Below are positions 15,463-22,477 of a stretch of DNA of 38,611 bases, piece after piece. The stretch covers positions 1-38,611 of the forward strand of contig REEN01000041.1 of the NCBI GenBank assembly GCA_007695015.1. Direction: 5' to 3'. The notes beneath the pieces were generated by a model. That model was given only the letters and a program-made list of their open reading frames with translations, ran no database searches and was not told the DNA's origin. How positions within the stretch are numbered: the first letter of the stretch is position 1; every line of letters begins with the position of its first letter. Origin of the DNA: Marinilabiliales bacterium. Its GTDB lineage: Bacteria > Bacteroidota > Bacteroidia > Bacteroidales > PUMT01. The translations under genes and the position numbers were made by a program.

Positions 15463-16995
15463 TCATGCATACCAGCCTCGTTTCCTGTTTTCCATGCTGT
15501 TAAGCACATCGATGGTTATGTTCACATCCTGTACTATCTGGAAATCGAACATACCCACACAGATAAAGTCTGAACCATTCTCAAATGCCCACCTGAAGCC
15601 GTCTTCAGGCCGTATTGCACCGGCGGCAAGCACCTTGAATCCCATTACGGGCACAGTGGCCCGGTTTACAAATTCGGCGGCCCTTTCGGGGAAGAGGCAG
15701 AAGATGTTGTCGTGAAACCTGCCGTGTTCCGCGTGCCTTTGTCCGTCAACCTCAAAGTCGATCCTGTTCTCCCTGGGGTGGGCTGACCAGTAGTTATCAT
15801 GGTGCATGGTAACCATATAGTAGTCTGGAATGATTCCGTTCTCCTCACATACCCTTAGCGCCAGATCACTGTGGGCGCCAAGTCCCGCCGTATATCCCTG
15901 ACCCCTTATCCTGTCCATCATTTTAACGATCACATCAAGCCTGTTGTCGCGTACCAGCCAGTCGCACCAGTTGCCCTGTATCTGCAGTATATCAGCACCC
16001 TCGTCAATGGCCCTGTTAATGTTTTCGTAAATATCGCCGTTATTCATGTTTGGCGCCACCTGGGTAATGACCTTTATCCTGCTGCCTGTCATCTTCTTGT
16101 ATTTGGCCATCAGCGGTCCCGAAGAAGCGCCGATGTTGATGGAATCGATGCCGGCATTCTCTGCAAGACCCAGTGTTTCATAAACTTTTCTTTCTGTATT
16201 GTACGCCCTGAAAAGTGATGAGGCATATATCAGGTCACGGGCATGTGCCCAGCCGCCAATCAGGTTGCCGCCCAGTACAAGCCTGCTGATCTTGTGCGTT
16301 CCGATCTTCCCCTTTGGCAGGGGCCCTTTCAATTCGGCAAGCGAGGCCCTGTCGATCTGGATTGTTGCACCTGAAAGCACATCGATGTCATAGCGGCCCC
16401 TGAGCCTGAACGTGCCAAACCCCAGAGCACCAAGGAAAGGCAGTGTAGCAAGGTTTTTAAGTATCTCGCGCCGGGACTGCACAGCAGCTGTCCCTTCACC
16501 GGAAACCTCCTTAATATTGCGGGTCAGTTTTGAGGCAATCAGGTTCCTCAGGGCATCAATGCCATATCCCCTTTCGGCTGCAAAAACAAAATAGAGCATA
16601 ACCATCGCCTCGATAAAGTTCCTGTCGACAATATAGAGCTGTCCTTCCGTGGGCCACAGCATCGAAGGCCCGAATGGCGGATAGGCGAAATAGTAAAGGG
16701 CAAGCATTGCAAATCCTCCCATGGCCGCTGCACGCACAAACAGTCCGGTAAACAGCGCGATGCCCACCAGGATAAGTCCCCACACATTAAGGGTGTCAAC
16801 GATTCCGAGAGTTACCGGGTCTGAGGCCAGCCAGTGGTAGAAACCCGACAAAAATCCCGATGTATTTGAAAGGTAACCGAATGATGTCCATCCGGGGTTG
16901 AACAGCTTGATCAGTCCCTCATAGAGGAAATGCCAGCCCACGGCAATCCTCACGGCGGTTACGATTATCCTGGTAACAGTTTTTTTATCCGGCAT
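15463..16995 (-). CDS. DoxX membrane domain fused to a TIM-barrel-like oxidoreductase domain
   Basis: From the ATG at 16995 the protein has 510 residues; an upstream ATG at 17040 would add 15 residues of AT-rich, unlikely sequence. Residues 1-145 are a four-helix DoxX-type membrane domain (YEGLIKLFNPGW, GIALFTGLFVRAAA, EAMVMLYFVFAAERG). Residues about 174-196 hold SRREILKNLATLPFLG, a Tat-like twin-arginine segment followed by a hydrophobic helix, so the rest may be translocated folded. The C-terminal ~300 residues look like a TIM barrel of aldo/keto-reductase type (SRLVLGGNLIGG, GIDSINIG, ADILQIQGNW, GLGAHSDLALRVCEENG). DoxX domains are linked to quinone-coupled redox chemistry in other proteins, so a membrane-tethered redox enzyme is plausible but inferred. 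The barrel call is by eye and moderate. Confidence 0.8.
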   Translation of the reverse strand: MPDKKTVTRIIVTAVRIAVGWHFLYEGLIKLFNPGWTSFGYLSNTSGFLSGFYHWLASDPVTLGIVDTLNVWGLILVGIALFTGLFVRAAAMGGFAMLALYYFAYPPFGPSMLWPTEGQLYIVDRNFIEAMVMLYFVFAAERGYGIDALRNLIASKLTRNIKEVSGEGTAAVQSRREILKNLATLPFLGALGFGTFRLRGRYDIDVLSGATIQIDRASLAELKGPLPKGKIGTHKISRLVLGGNLIGGWAHARDLIYASSLFRAYNTERKVYETLGLAENAGIDSINIGASSGPLMAKYKKMTGSRIKVITQVAPNMNNGDIYENINRAIDEGADILQIQGNWCDWLVRDNRLDVIVKMMDRIRGQGYTAGLGAHSDLALRVCEENGIIPDYYMVTMHHDNYWSAHPRENRIDFEVDGQRHAEHGRFHDNIFCLFPERAAEFVNRATVPVMGFKVLAAGAIRPEDGFRWAFENGSDFICVGMFDFQIVQDVNITIDVLNSMENRKRGWYA

Positions 16996-17090
16996 GAGAT
17001 GTGGTGTTAATTGATAAAATATTATATCATTATTATTCACAATTATAGTGAAAATATTGAAAACAGGACCTCCACCGGCCCGGATCAGAA

Positions 17091-17126
17091 ATAAAACATG
17101 CCGGCCCCCTCAACAGGAACCGGCAT
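17091..17126 (-). terminator. Candidate intrinsic terminator beyond trpB2
   Basis: On the minus strand ATGCCGG (17120-17126) pairs with CCGGCAT (17098-17104), followed by GTTTTATTT. The first arm overlaps the outer stem of the cloverleaf-like repeat, so the two folds exclude each other. Confidence 0.45.
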
Positions 17127-17249
17127 TCAGGCACATTCCTTTTGGATGCAGGAGTTGCGAAGCAACGGGCTTACAAAAGTTCAGCTTTAGCTGAATCGAT
17201 GGCAACTTGTTGCCTGAGATCGGCGAAGCCAATGTGCCTGAACTCCGGT
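17119..17249. repeat. Cloverleaf-like nest of inverted repeats
   Basis: Outer arms TTCAGGCACATT (17126-17137) and AATGTGCCTGAA (17231-17242) are perfectly complementary over 12 bp. After a 2x2 mismatch the pairing continues with ACCGG (17119-17123) and CCGGT (17245-17249). Four hairpins lie inside: GTTGC-GAA-GCAAC (17154-17166), TTCAGC-TTTA-GCTGAA (17180-17195), GGCAA-CTTG-TTGCC (17201-17214) and GGC-GAA-GCC (17222-17230). No coding capacity is evident. It may be a non-autonomous mobile element, a structured 3' UTR of trpB2 or another folded nucleic-acid element. Confidence 0.7.
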
Positions 17250-17255
17250 ATAAAA

Positions 17256-17273
17256 ACCCCGGGTTATTGGGGA
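17256..17273 (-). terminator. Weak terminator overlapping the trpB2 stop
   Basis: On the minus strand CCCC (17269-17272) can pair with GGGG (17257-17260) across a loop that contains the stop codon, followed directly by TTTTT. The stem is only 4 bp, so efficiency is doubtful. Confidence 0.35.
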
Positions 17274-18637
17274 TTCGGATAATTTTTAAGCACCTCGGTG
17301 AATTTTTTCAGGTCCTCTTCAGACATGCTGTGGTCTGTCAGCTCGCCATTAAGGTACTTGTCGTACCCTACGAGGTCCATCAGTCCGTGACCGCTCAGGT
17401 TGAACAGTATGACCTTCTCGCGGCCCTCTTCCCTGGCCTTTTTTGCTTCCCGTATGGCCTGTGCAACGGCATGACCCGTTTCCGGTGCAACTATAATGCC
17501 CTCCGTGGTGGCGAAGGTTATCGCTGCCTCGTAGCATTCGAGCTGGTCTATCGCCTGCGGGTTCATCAGTCCCTGTTTCACCGAATGGCTTATAAGCGGC
17601 GATATACCATGATAACGCAGTCCCCCTGCATGGATGGGTGGCGGTATGAAGCTGTGGCCCAGAGTATGCATGGCCAGCAACGGGGTCATCCCTGCGGTGT
17701 CGCCATGGTCATAGTGGAACGGCGCCCGGGTGAGGGTGGGGCATGAGGTTGGCTCTACCGGAATGATATCTATTTCGGCCCCGTTGATCTTGTCGTAGAC
17801 AAACGGAAAGCTGATACCGGCAAAGTTGCTTCCTCCGCCGGCGCAGCCTATAACAACGTCCACCTTCTTTTCGTTGGCTATCTCAAGTTGTTTCTTAGCT
17901 TCAAGTCCGATAATTGTCTGGTGCAGCATTACATGGTTGAGCACGCTTCCCAGGGAGTACCTGGTTTCACCCGATGTGTCGGTGACCGCCTCTTCAACAG
18001 CCTCGCTGATTGCTATGCCCAGGCTGCCCGGAGTGTCGGGGTTTTCGGCAAGGATATCGCGGCCCGATTTGGTCTCGTTACTGGGACTTGCAATGCAGTT
18101 GGCGCCCCAGGTCCTCATCATGAGCTTCCTGAAGGGCTTCTGGTCAAAGCTTATCCTCACCATATACACCTTGCATTCAAGTCCGAGCAACGAACACGCG
18201 AAAGCAAGCGCACTGCCCCATTGGCCGGCACCTGTTTCGGTAACAAGTTTCTTTATTCCGAACTCCTTGTTGTACCATGCCTGCGCAACAGCCGTATTCG
18301 GCTTGTGGCTGCCTGCCGGGGAAATGCTTTCATTCTTATAATATATACGTGCCGGGGTGTTCAGTGCCTTTTCCAGGAACCGGGCGCGGACAAGCGGGGA
18401 GGGCCTCCACCTGAAAAGCATCTCAAGTATGCCTTCGGGTATATCGATCCATCTTTGAGTGCTGACCTCTTGTTCTACCAGGTTCATCGGGAATACCGGT
18501 GCGAGCATGTCGGGGGTTACCGGCTTCCCGTCCGGCCCCAGGGGAGGGTTCATTTGTCCCGGAAGGTCTGCAGCGAGGTTGTACCACTGCCTGGGCATAT
18601 CCTTCTCGCTCAGAAAAATTTTGTAACTCTTGTCCAT
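17264..18637 (-). CDS. trpB: Tryptophan synthase beta chain, TrpB2 type
   Basis: PLP enzyme of 457 residues that condenses indole with serine to give tryptophan. The Schiff-base lysine is Lys112 in AGSHKPNTA, the catalytic Glu region is [11 protein letters not shown], and the PLP phosphate is held by [11 protein letters not shown]. The extra N-terminal region (about 1-75, including [16 protein letters not shown]) and the length mark the TrpB2 subgroup rather than classical TrpB1 of about 400 residues. TrpB2 enzymes usually do not bind TrpA and are thought to salvage free indole; no trpA or other trp gene is near. A tryptophan-rich leader peptide and attenuator lie immediately upstream, so expression should rise when charged tRNA-Trp is short. 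That fits a real role in tryptophan supply. Confidence 0.95.
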   Translation of the reverse strand: MDKSYKIFLSEKDMPRQWYNLAADLPGQMNPPLGPDGKPVTPDMLAPVFPMNLVEQEVSTQRWIDIPEGILEMLFRWRPSPLVRARFLEKALNTPARIYYKNESISPAGSHKPNTAVAQAWYNKEFGIKKLVTETGAGQWGSALAFACSLLGLECKVYMVRISFDQKPFRKLMMRTWGANCIASPSNETKSGRDILAENPDTPGSLGIAISEAVEEAVTDTSGETRYSLGSVLNHVMLHQTIIGLEAKKQLEIANEKKVDVVIGCAGGGSNFAGISFPFVYDKINGAEIDIIPVEPTSCPTLTRAPFHYDHGDTAGMTPLLAMHTLGHSFIPPPIHAGGLRYHGISPLISHSVKQGLMNPQAIDQLECYEAAITFATTEGIIVAPETGHAVAQAIREAKKAREEGREKVILFNLSGHGLMDLVGYDKYLNGELTDHSMSEEDLKKFTEVLKNYPNPQ

Positions 18638-18661
18638 TGATTTAATTATTAATAGGTTAAT

Positions 18662-18692
18662 AAAAAAAGGGCATGTTTTTCACAACATGCCC
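18662..18692 (-). terminator. Attenuator terminator of the trpB2 leader
   Basis: On the minus strand GGGCATGTT (18684-18692) pairs perfectly with AACATGCCC (18669-18677) over a 6-nt loop and is followed by T7 (18662-18668). It lies between the leader peptide stop and the trpB2 ATG, where a regulated terminator should be. Confidence 0.85.
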
Positions 18693-18717
18693 CCGGTTAA
18701 TTAAAAAGGTTTTATGA

Positions 18718-18804
18718 TTACTGGTCCGTACCAGGCATGCTGCTCTTCTTGGTCCTCACGAACCAAAACCAGCGCCACCACCATACATGAACCAGGCTGT
18801 TCAT
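18718..18804 (-). CDS. Tryptophan-rich leader peptide of trpB2
   Basis: A 28-residue open frame starting MNSLVHV and continuing WWWRWFWF, then a short basic/polar tail to a TAA stop. Five of 28 residues are Trp, with three in a row. Ribosomes lacking charged tRNA-Trp should stall there and leave free the segment encoding SSMPG, which can pair with the left arm of the terminator. The transcript should start about 18 nt upstream of this ATG. The gene is too short to be found by length-based calling and was read directly from the minus strand. Function as a leader, not as a stable protein, is inferred from the full set of attenuator parts around it. Confidence 0.88.
   Translation of the reverse strand: MNSLVHVWWWRWFWFVRTKKSSMPGTDQ
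18734..18743 (-). promoter_or_regulatory. Antiterminator arm within the leader
   Basis: On the minus strand GCAGCATGCC can pair with GGCATGTTGT, the left part of the terminator stem, over about 10 bp counting G-U pairs. A ribosome that reaches the leader stop codon would cover this arm and allow termination. Confidence 0.7.
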
Positions 18805-18828
18805 TTTATTTCATTTGTTATACCGCGA

Positions 18829-18858
18829 CAAACATATGAAAATAATTTGTAGGTGCAA
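18829..18858 (-). promoter_or_regulatory. Bacteroidota-type promoter of the trp leader-trpB2 transcript
   Basis: Minus strand: TTG (18856-18858), a 19-nt spacer, then TATGTTTG (18829-18836), which fits the TTTG-N19-TAnnTTTG pattern. The predicted start, near 18822, precedes the leader ATG (18804) by about 18 nt. Confidence 0.7.
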
Positions 18859-18998
18859 ATATTTCGCAAAATAATTATCTTTAAAATACCAAAACGCTTA
18901 TTTCAGTATTGCATTAAAGTATTTTGTTTAACTTGTTTTTTATTAACTTGTCCGCATTCAGTGCTGATCCTATTATTTTAAACTTAAATACCCAAACC

Positions 18999-20339
18999 AT
19001 GACCCAGATGCAAAACCCCCTTTCAAGAAGGAAGTTTCTCGGCAATGCCGCCGCAATCGGCGCCATTGGTGCCGTTTCATCAGCTGCGCTTCTATCATCA
19101 TGCAGCAGGAAACCAAAATATTCAGCACCAGTTTTTCCCGACAGGGCGCCTGACGGTCCGGTGCTGAGGGCCGGACTGATAGGATGTGGCGGGCGTGGCA
19201 CCGGGGCCGCGGTAAATTTTCTTGATGCCGGGCCAAACCTGCAGATAACCGCACTGGGTGATGTATTTCAGCACAGGATAGACCAGTGCCGTGAAGAGCT
19301 GAGGAATTCAAGAGGGGTTGAAATACCCGGGGCCAACTGCTTTACAGGTTTTGATGCATATAAAGGGGTTATTGATTCTGACATAGATATAGTCCTTTTG
19401 TGTGAACCGCCTCATTTTCGCCCGCTGACCTTTGAGTACGCCGTCCAGGCCCGCAGGCATATCTTTGCCGAAAAGCCTGTAGGTGTAGACCCGGTTGGGG
19501 TCCGCTCGGTAATGGCATCGGGAAGGATGGCTGAATCGGCCGGACTGAATGTTGTTGTGGGTACCCAGAGGAGGCATCAGCGCGACTATGTCAAGACCTT
19601 CGAAATGGTCAAAAACGGTACAATTGGCGATATTATTTCAGCCAATTGCTACTGGAACCAGGGAACATTATGGTTTACCAGGTGGCAGGAGGGTTGGAGC
19701 GACATGGAGGCTATGGTAAGGGACTGGTACAACTGGCACTGGCTCTCAGGCGACCATATCGTTGAGCAGCATATCCATAATATTGACATAGTAAACTGGT
19801 TTGTTGGCAAGCATCCTGACAAAGCGGTGGGATTCGGCGGCAGGCATTCACGGCCCACCGGCAACCAGTACGATTTCTTCAGCGTTGATTTCGGCTATGA
19901 TGACGGCAGGCATATGCACAGTATGTGCCGTCAGATTGACGGATGCGCCAACAACATCTCAGAACTGGTTTTCGGGACAAAAGGCTATACAAACGCCAGC
20001 AATACGATATGGGACTATGATGGGAATGTTGTATGGCGTTATCAATATCCTGTCGGAGAAGACGGGCAATCAACAGGCAGGGTTGCGGTAAATCCATATG
20101 ACCAGACCCACATCAACCTGGTAACGGCAATCCGCACCAACAGCTATATCAATGAAACCCAGAATATATGCGAAGCCAACATGGTTGCGATCATGGGGCG
20201 TGTGTCGGCATATACCGGCCGGCAAACAACATGGGAGGAGATGATGAATTCAAACATGAGGCTGGGGCCTTCGGTTTACGAGATGGGTCCGGTCGATGTA
20301 CCCAGGGTGCCTCCGGTTCCGGGATCTTCTCCGGCATGA
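18999..20339 (+). CDS. Tat-exported Gfo/Idh/MocA-family oxidoreductase
   Basis: NAD(P)-dependent dehydrogenase-like protein of 446 residues from the ATG at 18999, chosen because it starts a Tat signal with SRRKFLG (9-15) followed by a hydrophobic stretch and a lipobox-like LLSSC (Cys35). Residues before this ATG in the same frame are AT-rich and untypical. The Rossmann motif is GLIGCGGRGTG (59-69), EKPVG follows as in the family, and the C-terminal half is the alpha/beta substrate domain with DHIVEQHIHNID. Export folded with bound cofactor is typical of Bacteroidota members acting on sugars or sugar acids in the periplasm. It stands alone, divergent to trpB2. Family is certain, substrate unknown. 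Confidence 0.92.
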   Translation: MTQMQNPLSRRKFLGNAAAIGAIGAVSSAALLSSCSRKPKYSAPVFPDRAPDGPVLRAGLIGCGGRGTGAAVNFLDAGPNLQITALGDVFQHRIDQCREELRNSRGVEIPGANCFTGFDAYKGVIDSDIDIVLLCEPPHFRPLTFEYAVQARRHIFAEKPVGVDPVGVRSVMASGRMAESAGLNVVVGTQRRHQRDYVKTFEMVKNGTIGDIISANCYWNQGTLWFTRWQEGWSDMEAMVRDWYNWHWLSGDHIVEQHIHNIDIVNWFVGKHPDKAVGFGGRHSRPTGNQYDFFSVDFGYDDGRHMHSMCRQIDGCANNISELVFGTKGYTNASNTIWDYDGNVVWRYQYPVGEDGQSTGRVAVNPYDQTHINLVTAIRTNSYINETQNICEANMVAIMGRVSAYTGRQTTWEEMMNSNMRLGPSVYEMGPVDVPRVPPVPGSSPA

Positions 20340-20419
20340 GACCCGTTAAGGGAACGTGTTTTACGATATAATCGGTTAGGCCGGGCACGGGTCATGCGCG
20401 CTTAAGATATCGATTAACG

Positions 20420-21505
20420 TCATCGGATAGCGTTACGGATCAGGAAGAACTCATTTATACCTTCAAGCTCAATTATTCCGGCGAATTTGCCCTTTTCTGT
20501 TACAGGCACTATATCAAGCTTTTTCATCTGCATTTTTTTGAAAGCATCGAATAGTACCATATCTGTGTCTATATCTTCTTCAGTGCCACCGGCCAGATCA
20601 CCAACACGGCCCTCTTTACCATTTGTGTTCAGTCCGCGAATCAGGTCGTTCCTGGTCAGGATCCCGGCATACTTTCCGCCTGAAGTGACCACAAACCCCC
20701 TTGGTGATGTGTGGGCAAACTTCTCGGCAGCTGTCGCGAGATTATCGTTTTCATCAAGCTCTTCGTAATCCTTTTTTATCACATCCCTTACTGTATAGTT
20801 ATTAAGGATGTCACGGTACTTCATCATCTCGTATTCGCCTTTGGCCCCCAGCAGTATGAAAAAACCGATAATTATCAGGAAGGGGTTGTGGAAGAAGCCT
20901 GTTATGATGAACATGATTGCAAATATCTGTCCGATATCCTTTGCAATGCGTGTAGCCTTGAGCTTACTCATTCTGATTGATAGGGCCGACCTGAAAAGGC
21001 GTCCCCCGTCCATCGGGAAAGCCGGTATAAGATTGAATGCGACTATAAACAGGTTGGCGGTCAGAAGCATTACCAGGAAGTTCCCCGGGGTGATCACTTC
21101 GTAAGTGATTTCACCCATATCAATCGGACTGATAACTGACAGGTAGAACCAGATAAGACCGGCAATCACCACGTTTACCAATGGTCCTGCAGCCGAAATA
21201 AGAAATTCGTCCCTGGGTTTTTCAGGCATTTCAGATATACTGGCCATACCGCCTATCGGCAGCAGGGTAATGCTCTGCACCTTGCCTCCCAGCTTAATTG
21301 CCGCCAGGGAATGTCCGAGCTCATGCAGCAGCACACAACCGAAGATTGCCAGTATGAATAGGATGTGCATCATTATCTGCCCGAACTCCAGTCCCCTGTT
21401 CACGCTTATAAATACTATCCATGCTATCAGCAATGAGAAGGTCCAGTGTATCGAAACCTTTATCCCGAAAGGTTTGCCCAGTTTTAAGGAGAATCTGCTT
21501 TGCAT
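20420..21505 (-). CDS. Site-2 protease family (M50) metalloprotease with CBS pair
   Basis: Intramembrane zinc protease of 361 residues. HELGH (61-65) supplies two zinc ligands and the catalytic Glu, and NLIPAFPMDGGR supplies the third ligand (Asp) in a membrane segment. About six hydrophobic segments cover residues 15-225; the C-terminal 130 residues form two CBS domains (NYTVRDVIKKDYEEL and DIDTDMVLFDAFKKM regions), which usually sense adenosine nucleotides. This is the SpoIVFB-like S2P architecture. Such enzymes cleave membrane-bound regulators such as anti-sigma factors, but no candidate substrate is adjacent. The gene is convergent with the oxidoreductase. Confidence 0.94.
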   Translation of the reverse strand: MQSRFSLKLGKPFGIKVSIHWTFSLLIAWIVFISVNRGLEFGQIMMHILFILAIFGCVLLHELGHSLAAIKLGGKVQSITLLPIGGMASISEMPEKPRDEFLISAAGPLVNVVIAGLIWFYLSVISPIDMGEITYEVITPGNFLVMLLTANLFIVAFNLIPAFPMDGGRLFRSALSIRMSKLKATRIAKDIGQIFAIMFIITGFFHNPFLIIIGFFILLGAKGEYEMMKYRDILNNYTVRDVIKKDYEELDENDNLATAAEKFAHTSPRGFVVTSGGKYAGILTRNDLIRGLNTNGKEGRVGDLAGGTEEDIDTDMVLFDAFKKMQMKKLDIVPVTEKGKFAGIIELEGINEFFLIRNAIR

Positions 21506-21847
21506 TGTTCAATAATTTTTAAGTCTGTTAGATTTTATTACAAAAGTTATTCCGTTTAAAATTAATAGCAGTTAATGTATTGTGGATTAGGTAAGCGATT
21601 TGTTGAATATGGCTGCATTGTGTGAATATTTTCCTCACTTTCTCCCGGACCTGATAAATATTTGATCATTATCTGCATTAACAAACTGTTATTATAAGAG
21701 ATTGCTGTTGATATAAGATGCAGTTGCACCGGTATGCAACTTTTGCATTAAATGCCTTTATCAAGTGAGGAACCGGAAAGTTTGGTATGAGGGTTGGTAG
21801 ATATTTGATTAGTGAAGTGACTAACGATATGTGGAAAATAAGTTCAA
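21506..21847. other. AT-rich intergenic region with nested inverted repeat
   Basis: A 342-bp region between divergently oriented genes with no convincing coding frame. At 21708-21764 three nested complementary pairs occur: TTGATA/TATCAA, ATGCA/TGCAT and GTTGCA/TGCAAC around a CCGGTA loop. The rest shows no clear signal; promoters for both flanking genes must be here, but no good TTG/TAnnTTTG pair stands out. Confidence 0.5.
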
Positions 21848-22216
21848 ATGGATGAACAGATTGACAAATACGCAGTATTAAGGGCTATGATATCTGTCAT
21901 TAAGGATGATGCAGAACCGGATAAAATACTTGCACGGGATTTGGAAGGATACGAAAGTCCGCAAAAGATAGTCCTGGGAGATAAATACACAGGATTTGTT
22001 CCTGACATGATTGTGTATTATGATGAGGCCGTTGATATTTATGAAGTTGAAACAAGCAGCGAAATACATATTGAAAAATGGCAGGATATGCAGTCATATG
22101 CCAGGAAACATAATGGGAACTTATACCTGGTGGTTCCTGATGTAGCGGTGGATGTCATAAGAAAAGCTTTGGAAAACAATGATGTGAACGCCGGGCTTTT
22201 ATACTTCAATACATAG
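21848..22216 (+). CDS. Small PD-(D/E)xK-fold-like protein of unknown function
   Basis: I do not recognise this 122-residue protein by name. It is soluble, acidic and has no signal peptide. The predicted order is helix (5-21), strands around 27-43, FVPDMIVYY (50-58) and AVDIYEVET (61-69), helix IEKWQDMQSYARKH (75-88), strand NLYLVVPD, helix, strand. That is the alpha-beta-beta-beta-alpha-beta core of restriction-endonuclease-like proteins, with Asp53 and Glu66 where the PD and D/E of the motif would be; the Lys position is Glu68. Neighbours give no hint: it lies between the site-2 protease and a sigma-54 activator, flanked by palindromes. It could be an inactive relative or a nucleic-acid-binding protein. 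The gene seems real because codon use and start context are normal. Confidence 0.7.
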   Translation: MDEQIDKYAVLRAMISVIKDDAEPDKILARDLEGYESPQKIVLGDKYTGFVPDMIVYYDEAVDIYEVETSSEIHIEKWQDMQSYARKHNGNLYLVVPDVAVDVIRKALENNDVNAGLLYFNT

Positions 22217-22318
22217 AAAGACCTTATCCCCGGCCGGTGGATTATACCCAATTGTCGGTTTGAGATATTACCGCGGTGTTAATAATCAGTGGTTATATTA
22301 TATTTCTCCTGTACAACA

Positions 22319-22357
22319 GCATAAATTTTGTCTTATCAAAATATTCAAAATTTATGC
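22319..22357. repeat. 12-bp perfect inverted repeat
   Basis: GCATAAATTTTG (22319-22330) and CAAAATTTATGC (22346-22357) flank a 15-nt loop. It may act as a bidirectional terminator after the small gene that ends at 22216, or pair with the second palindrome 26 bp downstream. Confidence 0.7.
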
Positions 22358-22383
22358 TTACAGTCGGAACCGCTTCGCTTTCT

Positions 22384-22436
22384 CATAAAATTTTTTCATC
22401 TTGCCTGTGTGTAATCTAAGATGAAAAAATTTTATG
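22384..22436. repeat. 19-bp perfect inverted repeat before the regulator gene
   Basis: CATAAAATTTTTTCATCTT (22384-22402) and AAGATGAAAAAATTTTATG (22418-22436) are perfectly complementary and enclose a 15-nt loop. The repeat ends 41 bp before the ATG of the sigma-54 activator at 22478, so it could be a leader hairpin, operator or terminator. Confidence 0.75.
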
Positions 22437-22477
22437 TTTATTTGTATTATTAATACCCTGGAACGAACCCTGATTTT

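Noticed and set aside
16399-16415. TTGGCACGTTCAGGC on the minus strand
   Set aside because: Only the -24 half fits, spacing fails, and it lies inside the DoxX fusion coding sequence.
17119-17249. A tRNA or tmRNA gene
   Set aside because: The cloverleaf shape is superficial: no CCA end, no T-loop GTTCRA at the right place, and four rather than three hairpins with triloops.
18924-18998. Upstream in-frame ATG for the Gfo/Idh/MocA gene
   Set aside because: It would bury the Tat signal 25 residues inside the protein; the ATG at 18,999 places SRRKFLG correctly.
22459-22473. TGGAACGAACCCTGA as a sigma-54 promoter of the second activator
   Set aside because: The -12 box has GA instead of GC and the start would fall inside the coding region.
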